From assembly GCA_002104935.1 (NCBI GenBank), contig MCGT01000010.1:620001-684000 (forward strand): a stretch of DNA of 64,000 bases, given 5' to 3'. The DNA comes from Hesseltinella vesiculosa. Lineage: Eukaryota; Mucoromycota; Mucoromycetes; Mucorales; Cunninghamellaceae. The notes beneath the pieces are model-generated. The model searched no databases. It was not told where the DNA came from and was given only the letters and a program-made list of their open reading frames with translations. Shown piece after piece: positions 34,853 to 48,450 of this stretch; the stretch's first letter is position 1, and every line of letters begins with the position of its first letter. The translations under genes and the position numbers were made by a program.

Positions 34853-35347
34853 GGTAACAAATGTGGCTCGAGAATAACAGAGAAAAGTGAACAACGAAAC
34901 ACGCCGTGTCATTTTTTTTTTTCAAAACAAAAAAAGAAGCTCCGCGTTCGCGGCCGCTCATCGTCTCTCGTTTTTTATTTTTTGTCACCTTTTGGGAGAG
35001 ACACAGGCAAGGCGTGCCAATTCAAGGTAGCTTGCTTTCTTCTTTTGCTGTACACAATCACATGAAAATCAAAATCAAAAAAAAAAAAACCACTCATTAC
35101 TATTTTTTATGATTGCCCTTGCTCTCAGGCAAACCTCAAGAGAGTGGGTGAAAGAATAAAGGGAGCAATGCAAATTGGTCATCAAAAAAAGCGGGGAATG
35201 ACACACCGTTGAAGCCAATTGGCCCAAAGCCTGCGAAAAAGGCGGGAGGCGGCACAGGTGGGAAGCTGGGCGAACAAGTTTGAAAAACCAAGTGGCCACC
35301 GTTTTTATTTTTCTCTTTTTCTTTTTTAATCTATTCGATATCCACAC
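34853..35347. promoter_or_regulatory. Divergent promoter of the AP endonuclease and thiolase genes
   Basis: 495 bp with A/T tracts and a palindromic CCAATTGG at about 35215-35222, which offers CCAAT boxes to both sides. No gene recognised. Confidence 0.4.
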
Positions 35348-36877
35348 ATGTCCTCCGTGTCACTGCCTTACCCCATTCGCTTGCCAGCACTTGAAAAGGA
35401 ACAAGTCACCAACGCCATCGCCAAATCGCCCGAAGACATTGTCGTCATCGATGCCTGTCGTACCGCCTTGGCCAAAGGCCGCAAGGGCGGTTTCAAGGAT
35501 ACCAATGCTGATGGTAAGTCATTCACGCTGTCTTCATAAAAAGAAAAAGAAATGTGTTATTAGTGGCAATGCGTTCAATCTCATTCCATTCATGTCTAGA
35601 AATGCTGTCGGGTGTTCTGAAGGGCCTGGTGAAGCGCACAGGTATCGACCCTGCCTTGGTGCAAGACATCGCTGTGGGCAATGTCACCGCTCGAGGTGGG
35701 TTGGCCACCCCTGCCCGTATGGCCGCTCTGCATGCTGGTTTCCCCATCACTACCTCTGTGTCCACCTGCAACCGCCAATGCTCCTCTGGCCTCCAAGCTT
35801 GCGTTCAAATCGCCTCTGCCATTCAGGCTGGCCTGATTGATATTGGTATTGGTGCTGGTGTCGAATCCATGTCGACCGATTACTACTCGCGCAAGGTCGA
35901 AGTCTCTGAACGTCTCTGCAAGGAAAGCCAGGCTGCAGCTGACTGCAAGATTCCCATGGGGTAAGCATAAAAAAAAAAGCCAGCACCACCCTTGTGTAAC
36001 ATCGCTTGGCGCATCTTCTTTTTTAGCCTGACCTCGGAAAACGTTGCTGAAGAATATGGCTTGACTCGTGAAGAGCAAGATGCCTTCTCAGTCGAATCAC
36101 ATCGCCGTGCAGCTGCTGCCCAAGCAGCTGGCTACTTTGATGGCGAAATCGTGCCCTTGACCGTCACTGTGCTGGACAAGGATGGGGAAAACCCAAAGCA
36201 AATTGTCGTTGACAAGGACGAAGGCATTCGTGCCAATTCAACAGTCGAAGGCCTGGCTAAGCTCAAAGCCGTCTTCAAGCCTACCGGCTCCACCACGGCT
36301 GGCAATGCCTCACAAATCACTGACGGCGCTGCCGCCGTCCTCTTCATGAAGCGCAAGACTGCCCAAAAACTCGGCCTACCCATCATCGGCCGCTACATCA
36401 CTGCCTGTTCTGTGGGTGTTCCTCCTCGTGTCATGGGTATCGGCCCCGCCTACGCCATCCCCGTCGCCGTCGAGCGTGCCGGTCTCAAGCTGGAAGACAT
36501 CGACGTCTACGAAATCAACGAAGCCTTTGCCTCCCAAGCTCTCTATACCGTCCGTGTCCTCGACCTGGACCCCAAAAAGGTCAACATCAACGGTGGCGGC
36601 ATCTCTCTCGGGTAAGCCAGAGCATTGCCCCCGTGTCTCAATTTCTTACCAATTTTCATCTCTATTTTTATAGTCACCCTCTTGGTGCCACAGGAGCAAG
36701 ACAACTCGCAACCCTGCAAGGGATCTTCAAGAACAAAGGGGGTCGATATGGTGTCACATCCATGTGCATTGGATCTGGCATGGTAAATTGGGCGATTTTT
36801 AATATTACTTGTACTCACTCCGCTTCCTTTCTTCTTCTTAGGGCATGGCTGCTGTTTGGGAAAACGAACTTGCTTAG
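35348..36877 (+). CDS. 3-ketoacyl-CoA thiolase, peroxisomal type
   Basis: Five exons (35348-35513, 35600-35960, 36027-36611, 36674-36782, 36842-36877) give 418 aa. The active-site Cys lies in STCNRQCSSGLQA, the His in GGGISLGHPLGATGAR and the second Cys in SMCIGSGMG; ITDGAAAVLFM, GIGPAYAIP and EINEAFASQA are also seen. Likeness to human ACAA1 is higher than to cytosolic acetoacetyl-CoA thiolases, so the last step of fatty-acid beta-oxidation is the likely job. The N terminus (YPIRLPALEKEQV) resembles a PTS2 but the Gln is one residue out of register, and there is no PTS1. The last exon encodes just 11 residues. Confidence 0.93.
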
Positions 36878-39127
<2,250 letters not shown>

Positions 39128-39331
39128 TTCCTTCCTTCCCTCTCTTTGTTTTATCCATGGAAAATCTCGGCAAATCTCCCGGCTCAATTTTGCTCCCTTC
39201 CTTACACGCAATAAACACTCCGCCGGGAAAAAGATTAAAAAAAAAAATGGCGTCTTTTCTTCTTTTCTTTCGCCTCTCTTTTTGCATACGATATTTAAAT
39301 TATATTTATCGACCTGTCCTATGAATGAAGC

Positions 39332-41009
39332 ATGAAGAAAGAATGGAATGATTTTGTAAGCCCTGTCTATTTGCCCATTACCTTGTACTTCTTTTTGTTT
39401 CCTAACCCTAAATCTGCAAAGGACGTTCACGCGCAGAATGACCAGCTGCTGGAAGGTGATCAAGAAAGGAGCGCGATCTGGATAGACGAAGACAATGAAA
39501 AGGAATGCCACTCCAGCGCTAGCGATCAGCTTCTTATGAATGACCTACGACCACAGCTCGCCTTGCCTGCCTCCAACCGTCAGCCAATGCGCGCACGATT
39601 GGTGCGATCCTGGAAGTCATGGAAAGATTCTTGGCTCTCAACCAACAATGATTCAGAGCGATTGCAACAACACCAATTCTTACTAAAGGCATATGATACC
39701 GATGATCCTGAAAGCGATGAGATCTGGGATAATCTTGGCGATTACAAGGTCGGTAGCCGTTCACCTCCCCGGCCCCGTTGGCTGCGGTGGTTGCTCATGG
39801 CTTTACGCGCTCTAGGTTATCTGTTACTATCCATCTTGGGCCTCCTCTTGATCATCTGCATACTCTATGCCGTGGTATTCCAGACCCCCAAGCGGCCGAC
39901 TGCAGTGACGCCTACCCGAACCAACCTGACCACGCCTGCGCGGGTGCTCACATTCAACATTTTCATGCGGCCACCTGGCGTGCACAACAATGCAGACGAC
40001 TACAAGGACGAGCGCCTGGCCTACATCTTGAACGATATCCTACCCAATTATGATATAATTGCTCTGCAAGAAGCATTTGCTTTTGGCAATCACCGTGTGG
40101 ACAGACTGATCGACACGGCCTTGGACCTGGGTTTCGACTACATCAGCTCAGTCCGTCATGGTCCCTGGTCGCTTGCATCGGATGGTGGTCTTGTGCTTCT
40201 CTCTCGCTTCAAAGTACTGCAGGCCGATACCTTGGAATACCCCCGTGGTCAGCACAGTGACTGGCTTGCATTCAAGGGTGCTTTGCATCTCTTGGTTGAC
40301 TTGGACGGCACTTCCCACTTACATGTCTACACCACCCATACCCAGGCATCCTATGGCGGTCGTAAGTTTCTACTTTACAGAGCGACTTCCGTTTGTAACT
40401 GGTTTTTTTTTTTTTTTTTCGCCCGCTATAGACGGAGAACGCACCAAGGCAGATATTCTGACACGCTTGGACCAGTTTTCTCGGTTTCGACAGTTCATGG
40501 TGCAGACTTCTGCACCCGGGACGCCATTGCTTGCCCTTGGCGATTTCAATATTGACAGCGCAGCACACGACGGTGACAACACTTCCCCATCCACCAACAG
40601 CTCACTCGCCTATACCATGATGATGGATGTTCTCAATGGCAAAGGAGTCGATGGGGCCTATTTTGGCATGGATGGCTGGCTTCTGGCTGCTCCCGACGAT
40701 GGTAGCAATGCGGGCCACCCACTCGAATGGATCGACATGCTCTACGAACGGTATGGCTATCACCCGGTGACATTTGGTGACTACCGCAGGACAGACAATG
40801 GCACCCTCGTACCCGCAGAAACGGCTCTCACTCAAGCACAACAGGTCATGACTGCACAGAGCATCGACCAGCTGTTGTGGTCCCCGTCCTCTGTTCCCAA
40901 TGCTTCCCACGTCACCTTGTCGGCCGTCACTATTGAGAGGTTTCTGGTCGACCATGAGCCATTTACTCAGCTCTCTGATCATTATGGTGTCTCTTGCGAG
41001 CTCACCTGA
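39332..41009 (+). CDS. Neutral-sphingomyelinase-like endonuclease/exonuclease/phosphatase-fold enzyme
   Basis: Two main exons (39332-40361, 40432-41009) give 535 aa. An N-terminal cytosolic region of about 165 residues leads to one strong membrane helix (LGYLLLSILGLLLIICILYAVVF) and then the catalytic fold. Marks are RVLTFNIFMRPPG, IIALQEAFAFG with the metal Glu, DGGLVLLSRF, THTQASYGGHGE, LALGDFNIDS, EWIDMLYER and the terminal LSDHYGVSCEL with catalytic His. The GDFN, P-loop-like GGHGE and SDHYG pattern fits Isc1/SMPD2-type neutral sphingomyelinases, which cleave phosphosphingolipids at membranes; other EEP-fold phosphodiesterases are possible. Bases 39356-39421 have perfect intron borders and a CTAAC branch site and are 66 nt long, so the protein may instead be 513 aa. 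AATAAA at 41103-41108. Confidence 0.82.
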
Positions 41010-41362
41010 TTTGATTCTGTCTTTCCACTCCAGCTCTCACTCACTTTCTGCATGTCTTTGTTTTTTTTGTTCATTTTATAATTGTTTTCTCTTTATTGTC
41101 ATAATAAACAGTCGTATGTACAGTTGTATGTTTATTTTAAATTCGAAAATCGAACGAAGAGCCACTGCACATCCTTCTATGATGAATATGGCAAGCTACC
41201 GATGATGCTCATTTTTTGTATTGAAAGCATTGCCAAGGATATATCTATTTGATAAATTCGAGCAGATTTTTCTTCAACCTTTCGTCGAACAAAAACAGTC
41301 AATTTTTTCCCTGCCATCATCCATCTATCTTTTTCTTTCGAGACAGCTGATTATTTATAAAA
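41010..41362. other. Intergenic 3' region
   Basis: Holds the sphingomyelinase-like gene's poly(A) signal and A/T-rich sequence. No gene seen. Confidence 0.4.
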
Positions 41363-42101
41363 TTAATGGCAGTGAATAAAGGAGGGAGAGGTTGAGACGA
41401 ACACTTGTTGCGTTTCATGTAATAGACGTATTTCTTCACGCATTTCATCAATCAAATCCTCACGGTGATGACCACATTTACCTCTATAACGAGCTTTAAA
41501 TGTACACCGTGAACCATCGCTTTTCGTCGCATTGCATCTATCCATTTTAGAGGGGAGACTGGGATGAGGGATATCAGTACCGAGGCTGCTGATCATGTCC
41601 AGCCATCGTGCAGCGAAGCTGCGAGTATAGAATAGTATAGGTAGCATCCAGTAGATTGCATGCACTGCTTCAATGAGCTGAAGCAACCAACCTTTGGAAT
41701 ATATCTTGACAACTATATGTGGTTAAGCACCTTCCAGTACGCGTTTTTTTTTTTTGTTTCAACAATCACTTTTCAAAAACAGGCCGTAAAGTGGTAGACT
41801 CAACTTTAGTTTGCGTATCATTTTCACTGGTAGTAGATCGCTGGGAGGAGATAAGGAGGGCGGTACTACTGGAGGGATGGTTGGGAATAAAGGGCGGGAA
41901 TGGCACACCAAGAAGCTGGTTCACCGCGAACATGTGTTTACAAAACGTCCCGCTATTTTCATGATCAGGACATGTGCAGCTATCCAAGTCACCATCGGCA
42001 GCGGTTGTGATAGTGTAGGTAACTTCATCTGGATGTGTAAACGATCGCACTATTGTTTGCTGATCAGTCGAAGATATGCGGTTGTGCTTCTCGCAAGCCA
42101 T
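41363..42101 (-). mobile_element. SWIM zinc-finger and Cys/His-motif remnant (Mutator-like transposase type)
   Basis: On the minus strand 42101-41766 encodes a SWIM finger, TYTITTAADGDLDSCTC, then PDHENSGTFCKHMF (C-x-C ... C-x-H), typical of the C-terminal part of Mutator/FAR1-type transposases. Further down, 41545-41363 encodes a 60-residue piece with CNATKSDGSRC and GKCGHH, a small metal-binding-like motif. No DDE catalytic region is found, and stops separate the parts. Assignment to MULE elements is inference from the SWIM domain and the repeat-rich setting. Confidence 0.45.
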
Positions 42102-42104
42102 CGA

Positions 42105-43650
42105 CTATCTCTCGTCATTGGCGTATTTCATTGCGTCATGGATCGATTGGATCCTCACCGAACGGGTCGAATGCAGGGTTAGCATGGTCTGCGAATCGAC
42201 AGAAAGCATCTTGGAAGTACTTGTAGTTTGTGCGTTTGTTGAACCGTTCGCCAGTCGTGATGATTGAGATAGCCATGTCGTCCAATCCTTTTTTCTCATA
42301 TCGCTGCCGTTTACGTCGATCGCGGCGAGCTTCCATGCCATCAAGCGAGTGTCTTCGTTTTTGTGATGCAAGGAGGGTGTCTTTCATGAGATCGATAATG
42401 GAAGCCCTTGATGGCGGGATAGAGGACGATAGGACAGCCGTCGTTGGGCTGTTGCTTTTTGTACTTCTGGTGCTTGCAGCTTCAGAAGAAGGGAATGGGA
42501 TTGCGTTAGTCGCCATGTTCGACGTAGTATCTGTGTTGGTGCTGGCGGTTACGAGGTGTACTATCGTTGTGACAGCCGGCTGGAAAGATGGATGATGGGT
42601 GATGGGTGAATGAGGTGAGGTGAGCTGTCGTCATACTCATCAGGATCGGAAACCAAAGTGCGCTGGGCCAAATCGGGATCACCACCGTGGCGGGCTGCCT
42701 CGTGTGTTGAAGACGTTGTGCTATAGGTAGGAGCAGGTTCCAAGGTGGACATATCCATGGTCGTTTCCACTTTAACCAGTCCGTTGTCATCGCATTGGTT
42801 GCTATGGCCTTGTTGTCGAAGTACCTGCTGATAAGGTTCAGGAGCTGGGAATTGTGTCGGGAGGCAAAGCAATCGACGTCATGGTCAAATTCTAGGTGTG
42901 ATGGACTGTCCGCTGGATTGAAAGACGAAGGGATATATGATAGGTGCAAACAAGTGTTGGGCATGAGGCAGGATTACCAGACGGACATGGCTATATCGCG
43001 ATGGGCTGTGGGAGTTCCTCCCCAGTGCTGAAGATAGGAGATCGCGGAAATGTTGTCGCAGTGTAGCTGCACCGCCTGCCCATGAATTTGAGAGAGGTTG
43101 ACCAGATGTTGAATCGCCAAGAGCTCCTTAATGTTGATGAGGCAGGGCCCCTGAGCAGTTGTCCATGATCCCTGGAAGGCTTGATCGCCCATAACCACTC
43201 CCCAACCCAGGCCGTTTTGATGGAACAGTAAGGGAGTTAGATCAGAGGCATGGTAGGCGGCATGATTTGACATGAACAGTTGTAAGCGAGTCATGACGTT
43301 TTCCAGGAAGTCAGGCTTGACGGACACTGCTTGCTGTAGCTGGTCCACGAATGGTTTTCGCACTAAAGCTTCGGAGATTCTGATTCGTATGTACTGCTCA
43401 TGACCAGGCATACTGTGTTTCATGAATTCAGGTTTGCTTGTAGGATGAAACGGGTAACGATTTGCAGAGCTTCCAATCTCAGCCGTCGTGGCCGTGATGG
43501 CTGGCAAGTTAAAAAAAAATGAGGTCAGCAGGTTTTCACATGAAATGAGACAGTGAATCTTACGTCCTTGCTGTTGGACCAATGTAAGTAGGTCCGCAAT
43601 CTTGAAGCTTGAGTGGTTTTCAAGTAGATGAAATAGGTGAGGAAACAAAA
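42105..43650 (-). mobile_element. DIRS-type retrotransposon remnant (RNase H, methyltransferase-like, recombinase trace)
   Basis: Minus-strand frames in order: 43648-42974 with an RNase H pattern of DIRS elements (LGWGVVMGDQAFQGSW, LINIKELLAIQHLV, LHCDNISAISYLQHWGG); 42964-42506 with the following DIRS-specific segment (SYIPSSFNPADSPSH, HDVDCFASRHNSQL, WKRPWICPPWNLL, VIPIWPSALWFP); and 42516-42136 with a helix like the start of a tyrosine recombinase (ERFNKRTNYKYFQDAFCRFA). The reverse transcriptase is missing upstream and the recombinase catalytic part downstream, so the copy is truncated and inactive. DIRS elements integrate by tyrosine recombinase and not by a DDE integrase. Confidence 0.75.
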
Positions 43651-44971
43651 ACTTGAAGCAGTGTCATCCCATATGACTTACTTGATTTGTATTTTTTAGC
43701 CCATGAGAGTACAAGGATGGCTTGCTCTTGTTGTCAAGCCATTGTTTGGAATTCTTGAAAGTTGCCTTTTACGTTGGTGTAGATAGTCACCGGCACAAAT
43801 ATCAAGGTGACATACAGATCTTGGAGGTATTGTTTAGAGCCTATGTAAGGGCAGAGTTGCAGCTGTTCACTCCATGTAGCAAGGAAGATGCAAAATGTGA
43901 ATGGGAGGGAGAAAAAAAAAGAAATAAGCAAAAGAGAAGGAGAAAAAAAATCGCGTGCGAAGTTTAAAATCCCGAAACACTTTTTGCTTTTCACCCACGC
44001 CCGGCATGGCACAATGGCTACACTACCTCCTATCAACAGGCTACCCCAGTGCTGTTGGTAAATTGCGTACCGCTTTATCGTGTGATTACAGATCAAGGTC
44101 AAGTATAAAATACCAAAGCCAACACAGAGTATCTCCGCACGATCACAGTATCGAATCACCCTATCGCAGCATGGTTGGCCAGCTACAACAAGTCCGGGAG
44201 CGCTGCGAAAGCCAAAATTGGGATCGATTGGATGGCAAGCTCACCAACGTATCGACGAGTTGCTGCAGGGTTTCCCTATTTAAATGGGGGGGGGTTGCAA
44301 GCTTTTGAGAGTATTTTCAGGGTGTCTTTGAGGGGTTGTGGGTGCTTTATTAGCCACGAATCACACACAACATTTCTGAAGTGTACCCGCTTATAACGTA
44401 TCTCCCCCGTTTAAAGATACCGTCAAGTTTTCTACAAAAGCCCGCCAGGTTGGCTGGTGGGCTCGTAATGCGAAGGGAATGAACGATTGGCACCCATAGC
44501 GCTGCTCACGCGTTCGAGGCACGCCATTTGAAATAAAACATCCAGCCGCAGCAAGCTGCCATTGAAGTACCTGGCACTTGCATACACAAGAGAGACTATT
44601 TTGCACGGAGAAGATGTGCTTCCAGGTTGTGCTAAATCATCCAAAACATTTGCTGACAGGTGTACCAAAACGGCAAAAACTTTTGTCGAAAGTCCAGATA
44701 TTGTAAAGTTTAAAACGGTTCAGCCCCCAGCCTTTTTTATTTTGCTTTGTTTCCCATTTCACATTGACATCTGTGGCATTTTACTCATCTACTTCACCAT
44801 TGTCAGCGACGCCATTACTGTATCTTGCATTATTCATTCAAGAAGGGGCCAGCGCTAGTCATCTCCCGGTAAGCAGTCTTTTTTAATCGATGGCGTTCCC
44901 AATTTTACGTCAGTTCTAACTTGATTCCTTTTGTTGTTATAGCCGTTGGCAAGTGATACCTCGACTTTATC
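43651..44971. other. Intergenic, repeat-derived, with a 5'-UTR intron of the F-box gene
   Basis: No gene recognised up to about 44800. 44869-44942 has all marks of an intron (GTAAGC, a CTAAC branch site near 44919, TTATAG) and ends 30 nt before the F-box ATG, so the F-box leader is probably spliced. Confidence 0.45.
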
Positions 44972-46681
44972 ATGGTCTGCCTGTCGTTCCTTCCGCACGA
45001 AATCATACAATTGATCGCAACACATCTATCGCAGGATGATATTTTTACCGTATGCTGCGTCTCACGAAAGCTGTCCAAACTCTTCCACCCGACCCTCTAT
45101 GGCCATGTCACTTTGACCAGCAGCAGGATCTTCAAACAGTTTTCAGCCGCAGTCACCAGCACCGAAGGCATGACCTCACAGCCATGGGGTCATCTTACTC
45201 GCTCACTTGTCATCTCCATTCCAGGCGCCATCCCACACCAACATCTTGACACGATAGCTTTTTATTGCCCGTTCATTACTGCCTTGCAGTTTGAAGACGT
45301 GCGCTTGCAAGATACCATGATCAGTTTAGCCAAGCACAAATGGGACAACAGCCTATTCAAATCTACAACCAACTCGAACCAGCCTAGGCCTTACAGCCAG
45401 GCTATCCAAGATCTGCCCATCCATGACGAAATTACCCATCATTGTGAATTCCTCCCTTTGATATCCCTTGCGTTTTACGAAAAACTGTTCCAGCACCACC
45501 TGCATCTCACAACGCTATCGATTGATATTGCCTTTGATCACTGTCTAGAGGCGGATTTGCCTTCGTTTGTGCGTTTGCTACCTAAACACCTTACCGATCT
45601 CACCCTTGACGTGCGCACACATCGATTGACATTTGACGTTGCCGACCTGATCCAAGTGCGCTGCCCTGGTTTGACTTCCCTGTCTCTCGCTGCCACCGAC
45701 GTAGTGTACGCATCGCTTTCTCCTGAACCTAACCTGACTGTGAATCATGTGGTAAAGACATTTTGCCTCAAGAGCCGTGACGCTCCTGCTTCGCTGTGGT
45801 TCTGGCTTTGGTATGCTGGCAAGAAATACGGGCAACAGCTGCAAACTCTGCGAATCGGTACCTCTCAATTCCATCCTGCTTATTATCACCATCTTGTCGA
45901 CCAAGTCATCCATCCTTGCGCGTCTGCGCTTGCCGAAAGGCATGCTTCTACTTTACAATCGCTGGAAATGCGAAACATGGGATTCATGCCAGAATTTTGG
46001 GCTTATATGCACAAGCACTCGGACCCTACCCAGCCAAGACTCCGACACTTCGCCTTCTCAAGCTCAACGGGGCTCAACTGCAATTTTGGTCGCGAGCCTG
46101 AGGCAAGCGTCTGCGAAGCCATGCTTGTGTTTGTCCGACCGTGCGTTGAAAAACTGGAGCTTGGTCTCTGGCAAACAAATGATGGCTTTGATCTGGAAGG
46201 TCATCTTGGTCAATGTCGCCGGTTGAAGAGCCTCAAAATTACTCGAAAGCGATTACACAAAGCCTTGCAAGTTTCATACCTTATACAGGGCCTTCCTCGG
46301 TTGCGTTCGCTGACGCTGGCAAGCTGCAGCCTTGTGGTCTCTCACAGCTTGCTGCCCTCCGTGCATCGTTTGACCTCACTGATTTTAGAAAATGTAAAAA
46401 TCGCGTTTGCTGATCTTCATGGGTTACTGCAACACCTGGGCCACCTCAAGATTTTTACCATGACCAAGTCCTCCATCTTCCATGATGACCACTTGTCGAT
46501 CTCCATCAACAAGGATCAAGTGCCGAGTGTCTCTCTCGTGTTCCCGAGTGTGGACATGTCCATCTCTGTGTCTGATCTGGCTATAAATTTCAAAATCGAA
46601 TACCCCGAAATCCGTGGAACCTCCTACCAGTTGGTGCTAAGAGATGCTCACCAGTGTCATGGCTGGACGATTATTCGGTAA
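44972..46681 (+). CDS. F-box protein with leucine-rich-like repeats
   Basis: An uninterrupted 569-aa frame. Residues about 3-45 form an F-box (LSFLPHEIIQLIATHLSQDD, VCCVSRKLSKLFHPTLYGHV), which binds Skp1 in SCF ubiquitin ligases. The rest shows irregular leucine-rich repeats (LTDLTLDVRTHRLTF, LTSLSLAATDV, LQSLEMRNMGF, LKSLKITRKRL, LRSLTLASCSL, LTSLILENVKI), the usual substrate-binding module. It has no coding introns although nearly all neighbours do, and it lies in the transposon island. Such F-box/LRR genes are numerous and fast-evolving in Mucorales. The substrate is unknown. Confidence 0.88.
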   Translation: MVCLSFLPHEIIQLIATHLSQDDIFTVCCVSRKLSKLFHPTLYGHVTLTSSRIFKQFSAAVTSTEGMTSQPWGHLTRSLVISIPGAIPHQHLDTIAFYCPFITALQFEDVRLQDTMISLAKHKWDNSLFKSTTNSNQPRPYSQAIQDLPIHDEITHHCEFLPLISLAFYEKLFQHHLHLTTLSIDIAFDHCLEADLPSFVRLLPKHLTDLTLDVRTHRLTFDVADLIQVRCPGLTSLSLAATDVVYASLSPEPNLTVNHVVKTFCLKSRDAPASLWFWLWYAGKKYGQQLQTLRIGTSQFHPAYYHHLVDQVIHPCASALAERHASTLQSLEMRNMGFMPEFWAYMHKHSDPTQPRLRHFAFSSSTGLNCNFGREPEASVCEAMLVFVRPCVEKLELGLWQTNDGFDLEGHLGQCRRLKSLKITRKRLHKALQVSYLIQGLPRLRSLTLASCSLVVSHSLLPSVHRLTSLILENVKIAFADLHGLLQHLGHLKIFTMTKSSIFHDDHLSISINKDQVPSVSLVFPSVDMSISVSDLAINFKIEYPEIRGTSYQLVLRDAHQCHGWTIIR

Positions 46682-48450
46682 CGGAGAGAGAGGATGCGTT
46701 TTGTTTTATGTTACTTATGATAGTCCCCCTGCCTCTCTCACCTAACCATGAGCAGCCAGTCATCGACTTCTCAAGAGTCTTGGAAATCAGCGGGCGACTC
46801 CAATTTGAGCCAACTGTCAGCTGGCTACATGCGGCGCTTCAAAGATGATCATGCATGCGTCAAAGGGTCTTTGAGTATTGGACAGCATTTCCTTCGGAAA
46901 AACCCTCCTGCTTACCGCCTTATATTCGATTGCAGCCATTCACTTCGCCATTTTACTGTTGACGGTAAAGTGATTGTCAGAAAGGGAATTGTTCTGGATT
47001 ATTAGTGAGCCCTCCATCCCACTTTAAGTTAGCTCACTGAAAATAAAGCAAGGAAATTTAGTGATGCTCCCCCTGTTAAACTGGGTCAACCATTCTGTTA
47101 TTAGCAGTTAAATTGTGACTTACGGTCCATACCGTTTTATGTCGTGCGAGGCCACTGCATAATTTGAAATTGACCAGAAGATCATAGAAGTGGCAGAGTC
47201 GCTGCACTCGTACCCGACTCTCTTACAGTCTAGCTGGCTTTTTGCGCGTCTCAAATTCAGCACCAAGTTGACCTGGTCTATAGCATTTTCATATACCTAC
47301 TGTAGAAAAGGGTGAGAGTTAACAATGACTAAAAACACAAGCCTCCCTAACATTGTACCAGTGAGCTAGGGCAAACAATTCCCGAACAAAAAAAAGCCGC
47401 ATTAGCTGCCAGTGCGTGTAATAGGCGACAACAGAGAAAAGTGAGAGTTTGCCAGACGTCCGACACCTGTTCCATCACATACTGGTATTTATGCTGGATG
47501 AAGACAATGGCAATAAAAGAAAAAAGCAGCTGTCATTGTAATCGGTAAAACGGTGTTGAAGAAAAGAAAACTAGAAAAGGAGGTTGCCACGACAGCCGAC
47601 AAATTGGAAGCGGAGTCGGAAACATGGTGCTGACAGTAGACCATGAGAAAATAAAAATGCCCCCCCACCAACATAGCCCTGACAATATCTCCCTGTGCTC
47701 AAGTCAAAATTAACGTGGTAATTCGCAGCAAAAATAAGTTGCCGGCACGCATTATCTTGTGAGCAAATACACGGCTTCCTAGAAATAAAATGATAGGTTA
47801 GGCGCGCTAGAGGCAGATGGAATTTCCGTGGTGATGAAAACCCTTACAATGCCCCAAGCAGCACCTTTACCGCTAACAAAAGTAATCAATGAATAAAAAG
47901 ACGACAGCGTAAAAATAAACAAAGATTACAAAAAAAAAAACTGGAGGTGCAAATGCTATCCCGAAAAAAAACTGAAAGACACTATTGCTGCCCCCCCCCC
48001 CAAAAAAAAAAAAAAAACAATTCCAGATCACTTTTGATTATTCCAGGGCACATTGGGCACTCAAGAATAAAATACACTCATTTTGGAAAAAAAAAGCTAC
48101 TCAAATGACTTTTTATTAGGTCAAAGCACGTTTTTTTACGTACAGGGTGTACTCATTGGAAAAGATAAAAAGGGTGATTTTGCCTACAGAGTCCACAGGA
48201 CACTCATGAAAAAAAAAAAAAAAAAAGTCCAAAAACAAAACACGGGAACAGACCACAGGTGCAGCGGAGCGGGGAGCGAGCCCGGGCTTGAAAAAACACC
48301 CAAATTTAGACATATCAAAAAAAGTGTTAAATTTAAAAAATACTTTCCTTCAGAGGGAATGAAAGTAATTGTCAAATATAATATTATAAATAATTCGCTC
48401 GATGACCGCTTTTTCCTGTTTTGGGCATGCTGGTCATCGAGCCATTCCAC
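46682..48450. other. Repeat-derived intergenic region
   Basis: No recognisable gene. An 86-codon frame at 46748-47005 has no family. 47533-47635 is similar to 52663-52760. Poly-A and poly-C tracts occur around 47930-48020. Confidence 0.4.
47533..47635 (+). repeat. Left copy of a ~100-bp direct repeat
   Basis: Shares GTTGAAGAAA, GAAAACTAGAAAA, AGGTTGYYAYGACARCC and AATTTGGAAGC-like text with 52663-52760 in the same orientation. The two copies lie outside the 4.1-kb inverted-repeat element, one on each side. Confidence 0.6.

Noticed and set aside
41363..41545. The CNATKSDGSRC...CGHH motif as evidence of viral integration.
   Set aside because: Similar small metal-binding motifs occur in mobile elements and hosts; nothing else viral is nearby.
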